Shown here piece by piece: positions 17,139-26,037 of a DNA stretch of 64,000 bases. The position numbers and the translations under genes were made by a program. Source of the stretch: Sagittula marina (GTDB lineage Bacteria; Pseudomonadota; Alphaproteobacteria; Rhodobacterales; Rhodobacteraceae); contig NZ_JACIEJ010000007.1 of NCBI RefSeq assembly GCF_014196795.1, forward strand, positions 124,001-188,000, read 5' to 3'. Each line of letters begins with the position of its first letter. Positions within the stretch are counted from its first letter, which is position 1. The notes under the pieces are model-generated. The model worked only from the letters and a program-made list of their open reading frames with translations. It ran no database searches and was not told where the DNA came from.

Positions 17139-18446
17139 TCAGTCTTCGTGGAACACGCGGGCAAAAATCGTGTCGACGTGTTTGGTGTGGTAGCCAAGGT
17201 CAAACTTCTCGTTGATCTCTTCTTCGGAGAGGGCCGCGCGGACCTCTTCATCGGCCAGCAGCTCTTCGCGGAAGTCCGTGCGATGATCCCACACTTTCAT
17301 CGCGTTGCGCTGCACCAGGCGATAGGCATCCTCACGCGACACACCGGCCTGCGTCAGCGCCAGCAGCACGCGCTGCGACATGACCAGACCGGGGAACTTG
17401 TTCATGTTGTCGAGCATGTTCTGCGGGTAGACCAGCAGGTTTTCGATCACCGATGTCATGCGCGCGAGCGCGAAATCAAGCGTGATGGTGGTGTCCGGAC
17501 CAATGTTGCGCTCAACAGAGGAGTGCGAAATGTCGCGCTCGTGCCACAGCGCCACGTTCTCCATCGCCGGGATGACCGCCATGCGCACAAGACGCGCGAG
17601 GCCGGTCAGGTTTTCGGTGAGCACCGGGTTCTTCTTGTGCGGCATTGCCGAAGAGCCCTTTTGCCCCATGGAGAAGAACTCTGCCGCTTCCAGAACTTCG
17701 GTGCGCTGCATGTGGCGGATTTCAATGGCGATGTTCTCGATTGACGACGCGATGACACCCATCGTGGCAAAGAACGCCGCGTGACGGTCGCGCGGAATAA
17801 CCTGCGTGGAAATCGGTTCCGGCACGAGACCAAGCTGATCGCAAACATGCTCTTCGACCGCCGGGTCAATGTTGGCGAACGTTCCGACCGCACCGGAAAT
17901 CGCGCCTGTGGCGACTTCCGCGCGCGCATCGCGCATCCGGGAGAGGTTGCGGTCCATTTCAGCATAGAACCGTGCAAAGGTGAGCCCCATCGTGGTCGGC
18001 TCGGCGTGGATGCCGTGCGAGCGCCCGATACGGATGGTATCCTTGTGCTCGTAGGCTCGCTTTTTCAGGGCGGCAAGCAGCCCTTCGATGTCGGCGATCA
18101 GGATGTCCGCGGCGCGCACCAGCTGCACATTGAAGCAGGTGTCCAGAACATCCGAAGAGGTCATGCCCTGATGGACGAAACGCGCCTCGTCCGAGCCGAC
18201 ATGTTCCGCGAGGTGGGTGAGGAAGGCGATGACGTCATGCTTTGTCACGGCTTCGATCTCGTCGATGCGGGCGACGTCGAACTCCACGTCCTTGGCCTTC
18301 CACACGGCGTCAGCGTTTTCCTGCGGGATCACACCCAGCTTTGCCATGGCGTCGCAGGCGTGGGCCTCGATCTCGTACCAGATCTTGAACTTGGTCTCGG
18401 GCGACCAGATGGCGACCATGTCGGGGCGAGAGTAACGGGGAATCAT
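17139..18446 (-). CDS. purB: Adenylosuccinate lyase
   Basis: Catalyses two fumarate-releasing steps of purine synthesis (SAICAR to AICAR, adenylosuccinate to AMP). The 435-residue protein starts at 18446 (MIPRYSRPDMVAIW) behind GGAGGCCCC; the open frame continues upstream but without similarity. The superfamily signature GSSAMPHKKNP is at 264-274, the catalytic histidine region HQGMTSSDVLDT at 92-103 and the SHGIHAEPTTMG loop at 143-154. A terminator follows, so it is probably monocistronic. Confidence 0.97.
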   Translation of the reverse strand: MIPRYSRPDMVAIWSPETKFKIWYEIEAHACDAMAKLGVIPQENADAVWKAKDVEFDVARIDEIEAVTKHDVIAFLTHLAEHVGSDEARFVHQGMTSSDVLDTCFNVQLVRAADILIADIEGLLAALKKRAYEHKDTIRIGRSHGIHAEPTTMGLTFARFYAEMDRNLSRMRDARAEVATGAISGAVGTFANIDPAVEEHVCDQLGLVPEPISTQVIPRDRHAAFFATMGVIASSIENIAIEIRHMQRTEVLEAAEFFSMGQKGSSAMPHKKNPVLTENLTGLARLVRMAVIPAMENVALWHERDISHSSVERNIGPDTTITLDFALARMTSVIENLLVYPQNMLDNMNKFPGLVMSQRVLLALTQAGVSREDAYRLVQRNAMKVWDHRTDFREELLADEEVRAALSEEEINEKFDLGYHTKHVDTIFARVFHED

Positions 18447-18557
18447 CGGCGGGGCCTCCTGCGCGTGTACGGTTGCGGGCCGTTTACGGGGCTGAGCCGC
18501 TGTCCTCAAGGGCTGGGCGGGCTGGCGCGTCATTTGGCGCAATGCTAGGCGAGGCAG

Positions 18558-18959
18558 ATGACACGAAACTTGACGGATTTTCTGGGGCGCTGGCAGATTG
18601 CCCGCGAGATCGCGCACAGCGATGGCACGCAGGCCAGGTTCGCTGGGACGGCTGTATGGACGCTTGGCGAAAGCGGCGCCGACTATGTCGAAACCGGTGT
18701 TCTGGAGATGGGAACGGCGCGGTTCAACGCCGAGCGGCGCTATCGCTGGACGGACGCGCTGGAGGTCTATTTCGACGACGGTCGCTTCTTTCACGCGGTG
18801 CCGCAAAGTGGCGGACGTGCGAGCCATTGGTGTGATCCTGACCAATATGATGTGACTTATGAGTTCGCCGATTGGCCGCGGTGGCGGGCTGTATGGCGGG
18901 TGCGTGGGCCGCGCAAGGATTATACAATGATCAGTTGCTACACCCCAGACGCAGGGTAA
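18558..18959 (+). CDS. DUF6314 family protein
   Basis: A 133-residue soluble protein that begins MTRNLTDFLGRWQIAREI. The repeated aromatic and charged pattern (YRWTDALEVYFDDGRFFH, HWCDPDQYDVTYEF, WRAVWRVRGPRKDYTMIS) resembles small lipocalin-like DUF6314 proteins. No catalytic residues can be proposed. It lies alone between purB and the DUF3422 gene, divergent from purB. Function unknown. Confidence 0.65.
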   Translation: MTRNLTDFLGRWQIAREIAHSDGTQARFAGTAVWTLGESGADYVETGVLEMGTARFNAERRYRWTDALEVYFDDGRFFHAVPQSGGRASHWCDPDQYDVTYEFADWPRWRAVWRVRGPRKDYTMISCYTPDAG

Positions 18960-19124
18960 CATTATGTTTTGACAGGCTTTTGCGACGAGGGGTGCCGTTT
19001 GCCGGTCGCAGGTATACCGTTGCATTCCGCTAAGGCTTTGAAAAGTATGTTTAAACGGCTTTACCTTGCTGCGGCATTGCGGCATTGAAGAGCTGTGTCA
19101 CTGACCACGGGAGGCTGGCCAACG

Positions 19125-20429
19125 ATGTCGCCGATCCAGGATCACCAGCTGCGCTACAAGCTGGCCAATGAGCTGCATGCGCGGCCGTTCCCCTCTCTGA
19201 CGTCCCCCTGCCGGGCGGTCTATCTGGCCGTGAAGCAGCCCAAAGATGCGGCTACTCGGGATCGGGAACTTGATCTGCAGCACCTGAAGGAGTTGCTTGA
19301 TCGCTACGACGCAGCTCACCCGCAGCCCGGCGCGACGCATTTTAGTGCGCGCATCGGACAGAACACTCTGAAGTGGGAACAGCATACCGAATTCGTGACG
19401 TACACGATCTTTCTGCCGGGCTTGGGGGAGCGGCCTTACGATCCGGCGGATTTTGAGGTTTTTCCAGAGGAATGGCTGGTGCGCGCCCCTGGCGTACGCG
19501 TGACATCTGCCATGATCCGGGTCGAACGACGCATCGAGGATGAGGAAATCCGCAAGCGGCTTGAGGACTGGATGGTTCCCGAAAGCATCGCCGTGTCGGA
19601 TGTGATCGACAACGAGGCGGTGATTGCCGGAGATTTCCGGATCGATACAAACGGGCATCAACGCTTTGCGGTCTTCGCCAAATCCGACGTCGGCTCGCGC
19701 CGTATCGGGCGCATTGTGCAACGGCTGTGCGAGATCGAGACATACAAGGCGATGTCGATGCTCGGCTTTACCCGTATGCGCGAGATTGGTCCGCGCATGG
19801 GCGAAATCGACATTCAGCTCACACGCCTGATGCAGGTCATGACCGAGGGCGAGAGTGAGGGCCACGAAGAGGCGACTTTGAAGGCATTGCTCTCGGCTTC
19901 GGCGGAGCTGGAGAATATTTCGGCAAAGGTGTCCTTTCGCCTTGGTGCGACGGAGGCCTATGAAGCCATTGTCATGCAGCGCATTGCGGTGCTGCGGGAG
20001 GAACGGTTCCAAGGGCGGCAAACGTTTTCAGAGTTCATGATGCGGCGCTATGATCCCGCAATGCGGACGGTGAAATCCTCTGCCCGTCGTTTGGAAAGCA
20101 TGACCGAACGCGCCACCCGCGCTGCGGATTTGCTGCGAACCAGGGTGGAGGTTGGGCGGTCTGCCCAGAACCAGCAATTGCTCAAGAGCATGGACCGACG
20201 CGCAGAGCTGCAGTTGCGATTGCAACACACGGTGGAGGGTCTTTCCGTGGTGGCGATCAGCTATTACGCCGTGTCTTTGGTGGGCTATGTTCTGTACCCG
20301 CTGACCGACCTGTTCGGGGTTTCAAAGGGAACATTGACCGCGATCATTGCTCTGCCGGTGGTCTTCGCGGTCTGGCTGGTGATCCAGCGCATCAAGCATC
20401 ATGGCAAAGATGGTGGGCCGGATCTTTGA
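19125..20429 (+). CDS. DUF3422 family membrane protein
   Basis: A 434-residue protein that starts at ATG 19125 behind GGGAGGCTGG; a GTG ten codons earlier is possible. The N-terminal half has the family hallmark KLANELHARPFP. Residues about 200-360 are long helices rich in Glu and Arg (IGPRMGEIDIQLTRLMQVM, SMTERATRAADLLRTRVE), typical of a coiled coil. Two hydrophobic segments close the protein (VVAISYYAVSLVGYVLYPL; LTAIIALPVVFAVWLV). The overall layout recalls CorA-like metal channels, but no GMN motif is present. Function unknown. A bidirectional terminator follows. Confidence 0.85.
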   Translation: MSPIQDHQLRYKLANELHARPFPSLTSPCRAVYLAVKQPKDAATRDRELDLQHLKELLDRYDAAHPQPGATHFSARIGQNTLKWEQHTEFVTYTIFLPGLGERPYDPADFEVFPEEWLVRAPGVRVTSAMIRVERRIEDEEIRKRLEDWMVPESIAVSDVIDNEAVIAGDFRIDTNGHQRFAVFAKSDVGSRRIGRIVQRLCEIETYKAMSMLGFTRMREIGPRMGEIDIQLTRLMQVMTEGESEGHEEATLKALLSASAELENISAKVSFRLGATEAYEAIVMQRIAVLREERFQGRQTFSEFMMRRYDPAMRTVKSSARRLESMTERATRAADLLRTRVEVGRSAQNQQLLKSMDRRAELQLRLQHTVEGLSVVAISYYAVSLVGYVLYPLTDLFGVSKGTLTAIIALPVVFAVWLVIQRIKHHGKDGGPDL

Positions 20430-20444
20430 ACGGCTATTGAATAT

Positions 20445-20474
20445 AAAGAAGGGGGCCGTTGGCCCCCTTCTTTT
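20445..20474. terminator. Bidirectional terminator between DUF3422 and YeeE genes
   Basis: A 13-base-pair stem AAAGAAGGGGGCC (20445-20457) with GGCCCCCTTCTTT (20461-20473) and loop GTT, flanked by A-rich and T-rich sequence. It lies between convergent genes and can serve both. Confidence 0.9.
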
Positions 20475-20495
20475 ATCCTTGTGAATGCGGTTCGC

Positions 20496-21545
20496 TTATT
20501 CGGCCGGCTGTAACGCACCCGATGGGGCGCGGTTCAGTGCCGCATGTGTGACCACAGCGCCAGCTGCGATGGCGGCGATGGCCAGCAGGGCCGACAGACC
20601 AAGGGTCGGGACACCCGACAGACCCGCACCCACGGTGCATCCACCCGCCAGCACGCCGCCAGCCCCCATCAGCACGGCGCCGGTCAGATAGCGCCCTGTT
20701 TCGCGTGGGGAAGAAAAGCTCTGCCACGCCAGACGGCGGCCCAGAGCGGCGGACAGGAAGCCGCCCACCAGTACGCCACCAATCATGCCTGTTCCGAACC
20801 CCGCCGGGATCGACGTTGCGGCAATGAACCAGAACAGCGTGTCCGACCATGTGGAGGTGAAGGCGAGGCTCTCCATTGCGACCGGATCAAAGTCATCAAA
20901 GAGGATGAAACCTGTGCCGACCCACGCGATGGGAACCAGCAGGCCCAGCAGCGCTGCACCGATGAGGGTCACGGGGCGCGCGCCGGAGCGGGCCACGATC
21001 AGCAGCGACGCGATCGCCAACAGGGCGGTCCAGACTGGCGCGCCACCCGGCAGGGCGGCGAGGGATGTGCTGTCCCCCAGCGGAATGGTGAAGGAGCCGA
21101 GCGTGGTGCGGATCGGCGCTGCGACGCCTTTGAGCAGCGCGTGGGCGGTTATGGCGAAGACAACCAGCACCGTCAAACCACGCAGGTTGCCGGTCGCGGT
21201 CAACACCGTCAGGCGAGAGGCACAGCCACGGGTCAAGACCATGCCAGCGCCGAACAGCAGGCCACCGACCAGAATAGCGACCCACGGCAGATCTGGCGCA
21301 AGGAAACGGTGATCAGCGAAACTGATATAGCCCAGGGCCACGGCCGCCTGTGTGCCGATCAATGCGGCGGCGAGGGCCGCGAACCAGACGCCAGAGGCGG
21401 CCCGGCGGTCCTCGCCCACAAGCGCGCGGCGAAAACAAAACTTCGTACGTTCCGCAAGAATGCCGAAGGCCAAGCCAACGAGAGCAGCGAAATAGACCGC
21501 CGCCTCAGGGGCGGTGAGGTTTTCAAAGCCGAGGGATTCGTACAT
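20496..21545 (-). CDS. YeeE/YedE family transporter (thiosulfate-uptake type)
   Basis: A 349-residue protein with about nine to ten hydrophobic helices. It carries the cysteine-containing motifs of the family: ERTKFCFRRAL, the VLTRGCASRLTV loop and GGCTVGAGLSGVPTLG. Characterised members (TsuA) pass thiosulfate through a pore lined by such cysteines. The usual small partner TusA/TsuB is not next to it. The gene stands alone between the bidirectional terminator and the ABC transporter. Substrate thiosulfate or another sulfur compound is an inference from the family. Confidence 0.85.
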   Translation of the reverse strand: MYESLGFENLTAPEAAVYFAALVGLAFGILAERTKFCFRRALVGEDRRAASGVWFAALAAALIGTQAAVALGYISFADHRFLAPDLPWVAILVGGLLFGAGMVLTRGCASRLTVLTATGNLRGLTVLVVFAITAHALLKGVAAPIRTTLGSFTIPLGDSTSLAALPGGAPVWTALLAIASLLIVARSGARPVTLIGAALLGLLVPIAWVGTGFILFDDFDPVAMESLAFTSTWSDTLFWFIAATSIPAGFGTGMIGGVLVGGFLSAALGRRLAWQSFSSPRETGRYLTGAVLMGAGGVLAGGCTVGAGLSGVPTLGLSALLAIAAIAAGAVVTHAALNRAPSGALQPAE

Positions 21546-21796
21546 GAGGGTGCCTCCGGTTGGACCGATTTTGCTAATTGGCGCAATTGTCCCCCGTAAT
21601 CAATGTCTGGCGCCACCTGAACAGCGAGCCTGCATGGGACATTGTTCCATAGCCAGCGGTCGCAGCGAGACGCTCCCGTACTGTGCGGAGGGGAAAAGGC
21701 GCGACGTTTCAGCGAAATCGGTCAGCGCGGGTCGCTTGTTCTTTTTTGACACGGCTGTCTGGAACGTGGGTGCGTTGCGTATCCAGCGCAACGAGT

Positions 21797-21831
21797 GCCC
21801 GCCGCCGCACATGGCGGTCGCGGCGGCGGGC
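21797..21831 (-). terminator. Strong GC-rich hairpin downstream of the ABC permease gene
   Basis: GCCCGCCGCCGC (21797-21808) pairs perfectly with GCGGCGGCGGGC (21820-21831) across an 11-base loop, only eight bases after the permease stop at 21839. No T-run follows on the minus strand, so it may block exonucleases rather than terminate transcription on its own. The remaining 21546-21796 region up to the yeeE start contains no supportable gene. Confidence 0.6.
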
Positions 21832-21838
21832 TTTAGGA

Positions 21839-22840
21839 TCAGCGTCCGCGAATGCGCGGATCGAGCGCATCACGCAAGCCGTCACCGAGATAGTTCACCG
21901 ACAGAACCGTCAACGAAATGGCGATGCCTGGCAGCATGACCCGCTCGGGGAAACGCTCCATCCTTTGCACTGCGTCGGCCAGCATTTTGCCCCAAGTGGG
22001 AAAGTCAGACGGGAAGCCCACGCCAAGGAAGCTCAGCGCCGATTCAGTGATGATCGCTGTAGCCAGACCCAGCGCCGCCGACACAAGAATGGGCGAGAGC
22101 ACGTTTGGCAGGATATGCCTCCGGATCAGCTTGCCGGGTGTCGAGCCGATGGACCGGGCCGCGAGCACGAACTCGCGCTCCTTGATGGCCAGAACGTCGC
22201 CGCGCACGATGCGCGCCGTCGGCATCCACGAGGTGATCGCCACGATGGACACGATCAGGATGAACATCCCCCCCTCAGGCCCGAACCCGGCGCGCAGGGG
22301 CTGGCGGAACAGTGTTACCGCCAGCAACAACAGTGGCAGGATCGGCAGCGCGAGAAAAAGATCCGTCAGGCGCATCAGCACACCGTCCAGCTGCTTGAAG
22401 AAGCCTGCCAGAACGCCCACTGCGGTGCCGATGAGAACAGACAGGAGCATGGCCGCCCAGCCCACTGCCATGGAGGCGCGCCCGCCCGCCAACATCTGCG
22501 CAAGGTTGTCCCGACCCAACTGGTCCGAGCCCAGCGGCTTGTTCCAGCCAACCTTGGCCGAACTGTCCCAGAGCGCGGTGTAGATCGGGCGAAAATCCTT
22601 TGCCCGAATGTCGAGCTTTTGCGGATCTACGGTGTAGATGTAGGGACCGACGAGCACGGCCAGCGTGATGAAGGACAGAAAGCCAAGGCCCAGCATGGCG
22701 CCCTTATGCTTGCGAAACTGGCTCCAGATGTCGCGCCCGCGCGAGGTGGGCGGGGCGACTGGCCCGTCATCGGTAAGCGCGCCAATGGCCTGCGGCGAGG
22801 AGGCCGCCAGAATGAGGTCGTCCTGAGGGCTGTCAGTCAT
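21839..22840 (-). CDS. Peptide-type ABC transporter permease (DppC/OppC family)
   Basis: Inner-membrane subunit, 333 residues. An N-terminal cytoplasmic extension of about 45 residues (with WSQFRKHKGAMLGLG) leads into the first helix. The permease-core helices follow, with the coupling motif EREFVLAARSIGSTPGKLIRRHILPN (EAA loop), which binds the ATPase. The start overlaps the end of the upstream permease gene by eight bases. Together with the genes up to 25664 it forms the operon binding protein - DppB - DppC, read leftward. The ATPase is encoded divergently at 26038. Confidence 0.93.
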   Translation of the reverse strand: MTDSPQDDLILAASSPQAIGALTDDGPVAPPTSRGRDIWSQFRKHKGAMLGLGFLSFITLAVLVGPYIYTVDPQKLDIRAKDFRPIYTALWDSSAKVGWNKPLGSDQLGRDNLAQMLAGGRASMAVGWAAMLLSVLIGTAVGVLAGFFKQLDGVLMRLTDLFLALPILPLLLLAVTLFRQPLRAGFGPEGGMFILIVSIVAITSWMPTARIVRGDVLAIKEREFVLAARSIGSTPGKLIRRHILPNVLSPILVSAALGLATAIITESALSFLGVGFPSDFPTWGKMLADAVQRMERFPERVMLPGIAISLTVLSVNYLGDGLRDALDPRIRGR

Positions 22841-23858
22841 AGCGGATCCTCGGGTCGAGCAGGCCGTACAGTATATCTGCGATCAGGTTGAAAACCACGA
22901 TCAGCACGGCAAAGATAAAGGTCAGCGTCATGACCATCGGCAGGTCATTGGCGAACAGGGCGGTCAGCAGAAGCTGCCCGATGCCATTCACCTTGAACAC
23001 GGTTTCAGTGATAATCGCACCGCCAAAAATCGCGGGAATTCCCAGCGCGATGACTGTAATGACTGGGATCATCGAGTTGCGCAGCACGTGGACATTGACG
23101 ACCACGGCCTCTGACAAGCCCTTGGCGCGGGCGGTGCGGACGTAATCCTGCCCCAGATTGTCCAGCATGGAGGCGCGCATGTAGCGCGACAGCTGTGCGG
23201 TGATCTGAAAGGCCAGAACCATCACGGGCATTGTCATTTGCTTGACCTGAAACCCGAACGATTGCCAGTCATTCACCACGTGCGTGGTGTCATAAATCGA
23301 GGGCAGCACCGGCAGCCACCATGTCTCCAGCGAAATCACGGAGAAGATCACGATCAGCAAAGGCCCGGTGAAAAACGGCGGGATTGAAAAGCCAATCATG
23401 GTTACGAAGGTCCCGGCCTGATCAAAGACCGAATACTGCCGGTAGGCGGAATACACGCCGATGGGCAGCGCGATGAGGATCGCCACGACATAGGCGACGC
23501 CGACGACCCAAAGCGTCTGAGGGATGCGCTGAAGGATGATGTCCATCACCGGGGACCGCGTCTGCCATGAGATTACGCGCAGCTTGCCCTCTGCCAGTGA
23601 GGTGCCAAAGATCCAGTCGATAAGGACCTGTGGCTCGATCCAAAAGACCTGCACCAGCCATTTCCAGTATTGCACCAAGGGCGGCGCGCCGAGACCAAGC
23701 GCCTCGCGCATCTTTTGTTTGACGTCAGGCGGCACGGTCAGGGGAACCTGCGCCATGGGATCGCCGGGGGCGAGTTGCAGCAACATGAAGATGACGAAGC
23801 TGATGAAGAGCAGCGTCGGGATCGCAAGGATCGTCCGTCGCGTGGCGTAGGTGAGCAT
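22833..23858 (-). CDS. Peptide-type ABC transporter permease (DppB/OppB family)
   Basis: A 341-residue inner-membrane protein that starts MLTYATRRTILAIPTLLFISFV, the standard beginning of DppB proteins. The longer open frame upstream starts with a rare codon in the intergenic hairpin zone and is rejected. The EAA-loop YVRTARAKGLSEAVVVNVHVLRN and the GGAIITETVFKVNGIGQLL segment are intact. The protein is longer than usual between helices 1 and 2 (EPQVLIDWIFGTSLAEGKLR). It is the middle gene of the leftward operon. Confidence 0.93.
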   Translation of the reverse strand: MLTYATRRTILAIPTLLFISFVIFMLLQLAPGDPMAQVPLTVPPDVKQKMREALGLGAPPLVQYWKWLVQVFWIEPQVLIDWIFGTSLAEGKLRVISWQTRSPVMDIILQRIPQTLWVVGVAYVVAILIALPIGVYSAYRQYSVFDQAGTFVTMIGFSIPPFFTGPLLIVIFSVISLETWWLPVLPSIYDTTHVVNDWQSFGFQVKQMTMPVMVLAFQITAQLSRYMRASMLDNLGQDYVRTARAKGLSEAVVVNVHVLRNSMIPVITVIALGIPAIFGGAIITETVFKVNGIGQLLLTALFANDLPMVMTLTFIFAVLIVVFNLIADILYGLLDPRIRYD

Positions 23859-23910
23859 AGCGCGCGTCTGCCCTGTTGTGGTCGTTTCATTGGGGAAGGT
23901 GGCGGATCTC

Positions 23911-23959
23911 AATCCGCCACCGCCGAGGGTGGCTTAGGTCGGGATCAACCCCGACCTAA
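23911..23959 (-). promoter_or_regulatory. Two hairpins between binding-protein and permease genes
   Basis: GGCGGAT (23911-23917) pairs with ATCCGCC (23922-23928), and TTAGGTCGGG (23934-23943) pairs with CCCGACCTAA (23950-23959). The second begins five bases after the binding-protein stop. No T-run follows either stem. Such stems after a binding-protein gene are known to protect the upstream mRNA and lower read-through, so that the binding protein is made in excess over the permeases. That function is an inference here. Confidence 0.6.
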
Positions 23960-23963
23960 CTGG

Positions 23964-25664
23964 TCACTCCTTGATGCGATACCAGTCCGCAACGTTCCAC
24001 AGCTCGGAATCCCAGACGTTCAGAATCACGCCACCGAGGGTGTTGGAATGTGCCGACAGGCGACCACGGTGGACCAGCGGGATCAACCCGCCGCGCTCGT
24101 AGGCGATCTGGCTCAGCTTGCGGCCAATCTCTTGACGCTTTGCAAGGTCGGCGGTCTTGGTCAGCTCCGTGTGAAGCGCGTCGTATTCCTCATCGCAGAA
24201 GCGCGAGATGTTCTCTCCCTGCCACTGAGTATCGGGGCGCGGAGCCGTGTCGCACAGACCGTGGCCCAGGTAGGCTTGAGGGTCAGTGCCATTGAACGTG
24301 TTGGCGTACATCTCGACATCGGCATAGAACTTCTGGAAAGTGTCGGGGCTGCCTGCGTCACCGCCGAAGAAGACAGAACCGTCAACGTTGCGCAGTTCGA
24401 CTTCCATGCCGATCTGCTCCCACCAATCCTTGATCAGCGCCTGGAAATCCTGACGCACGGCGTTGGTGGAGGTCTGGTACAGGATGCTCAGCGGCACGCC
24501 GTCCTTTTCACGCACGCCATCGCCATCGGTGTCGACGATGCCGGCGTCATCAAGCATGGCCTTCGCGCCTTCGATGTCCTGTGTTCCGCAGTCCTCGTTC
24601 TGATAGGCAAAGGCCTCCGGCGCGGGCACCCAGGAACAGGTCACTTTACCCGCTTGGCCGTAGCCCACTTCGACCAGCAAGGGGCGGTCGATGGCCATGG
24701 ACATGGCTTTGTAGACCGCCGGATCGCTCAAGAAGGGGTGCGGACGGATCACCGACCGTTCGTCCGGGCCAAGCGCCGGATCGGGGTTGGTGTTGTTGAG
24801 CATGATGCGTTCCATAAGCGGGCCAAAGCCTGCAACGGGTTTGCCTTGACCACCGGCTTCCATCTCAGCGATCACATCGGGCGCAAGCTGCAGGTTCCAC
24901 GCGTAGTCGTACTCGCCGGTCTGCATCACTGCTCGGCCCGCGCCCTCTGCATCGCCGCCGCCCTTGAAGGTCACCTTGGCAAACGCGGGTTTTGCCGGAT
25001 CGCGGTAATTCGGGTTGGCGGAAAGCGTGATCACGTCGTTGGGCTTGAACTCGTCCACGACGAAGGGGCCGGTGCCGATCGGGTTGAAGTTCTGCTCCGT
25101 GCAGGTGGAGGCCGCCGCGCCAAGGCACTGTTCAAACTGCGCTTTTTGCAGGATCGGGCTTTCGCCGCCGACAAATGCCGTGAACGGATAGGGGGTCGGC
25201 TCGTTGAACGTCACGACAACGGTCAGATCGTCGGGTATCTCGACCGAGGCCACCGGCTCGAACTTGGTCAGCTGAGCGCAGCCGCCCTCGGGGTGGGTGC
25301 AGTATTCGTAGGTGAACTTCACGTCTTCGGAGGTGAAATCGCTGCCATCGGACCATTTCAGACCCGGCGTGATCTTCCATGTGATCTGGGTGAGATCCTC
25401 GCTGATTCCACCGTTTTCGACGGTGGGAATTTCATCGACGAGCCACGGCACCAGATCGCCAGCTTCATTGAAACGCGCCAAGGGTTCCACGATCAACGAA
25501 GAGGACTCCGTATCTTTGGTGCCGCCCGACAGGAACGGATTCAGGATCGAAGGGGCCTGCCAGTATATAATCTTGACTTCGCCGTCGGCACCGCGTTCTG
25601 CGAAAGCAGCGGGCGCAAGCGCGGCGCTGGCCACCGCACCCAGCATCAGGGACTTGAGGGTCAT
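23964..25664 (-). CDS. Peptide-type ABC transporter substrate-binding protein (SBP family 5)
   Basis: A 566-residue periplasmic protein. ATG 25664 follows GGAGAGATGC and gives a clean signal peptide (MTLKSLMLGAVASAALAPAAFA, cleaved after about 22). The mature part begins with VKIIYWQAPSILNPFLSGGTKD and contains the family-5 features TWKITPGLKWSDGSDFTSEDV, GTGPFVVDEFKPND and the C-terminal QIAYERGGLIPLVHRGRL. Six or more cysteines are present (for example YCTHPEGGC and CLGAAASTC), more than in most DppA proteins. It is the first gene of the leftward operon. Likely ligands are peptides, opine-like compounds or related amines; none can be deduced. Confidence 0.93.
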   Translation of the reverse strand: MTLKSLMLGAVASAALAPAAFAERGADGEVKIIYWQAPSILNPFLSGGTKDTESSSLIVEPLARFNEAGDLVPWLVDEIPTVENGGISEDLTQITWKITPGLKWSDGSDFTSEDVKFTYEYCTHPEGGCAQLTKFEPVASVEIPDDLTVVVTFNEPTPYPFTAFVGGESPILQKAQFEQCLGAAASTCTEQNFNPIGTGPFVVDEFKPNDVITLSANPNYRDPAKPAFAKVTFKGGGDAEGAGRAVMQTGEYDYAWNLQLAPDVIAEMEAGGQGKPVAGFGPLMERIMLNNTNPDPALGPDERSVIRPHPFLSDPAVYKAMSMAIDRPLLVEVGYGQAGKVTCSWVPAPEAFAYQNEDCGTQDIEGAKAMLDDAGIVDTDGDGVREKDGVPLSILYQTSTNAVRQDFQALIKDWWEQIGMEVELRNVDGSVFFGGDAGSPDTFQKFYADVEMYANTFNGTDPQAYLGHGLCDTAPRPDTQWQGENISRFCDEEYDALHTELTKTADLAKRQEIGRKLSQIAYERGGLIPLVHRGRLSAHSNTLGGVILNVWDSELWNVADWYRIKE

Positions 25665-26037
25665 GCATCTCTCCATGTTGATCGGGGCCGTGTTGATCCA
25701 GCCCGCGTTGTTTGTAAGGGAAAGCTGAAACGGACATCGTTGATCTGGCAACCCGCAAAATGCTGTCTGTCGCGAAAGACATCCCCATACATCAATCATC
25801 GAAGCCCGCGGGCGCTCAAAATGCAAGCATTCGGAGGGAGAGGCGTGAATGTTTTTGACCTTGTGGTCAGAATCATGACGCTGATCTTGCGACCCGTCGC
25901 AGCCCTGAAATGTGTGCGGACTCAAGGGGTAAAGGTATATCCAAGGCGCGCAAGTCCGCGCGGCCGCGATTAGAACGCCTCTTTACACCCGGCAGCCCGG
26001 GCGCCTAGCCTTTAAGCAGACGACAGGGAGCCTTCTG
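25665..26037. promoter_or_regulatory. Divergent promoter region of the ABC transporter
   Basis: A 373-base region between the start of the leftward binding-protein operon and the start of the rightward ATPase operon, so it must carry both promoters. TGACC (25856-25860) and GGTCA (25865-25869) form an inverted repeat with four bases between, a candidate operator. No gene is supportable here. I do not assign -35/-10 boxes. Confidence 0.45.

Noticed and set aside
23670-25973. 767-codon plus-strand frame opposite the binding-protein gene
   Set aside because: The minus-strand binding protein has a signal peptide and full family similarity; the plus frame has no domain.
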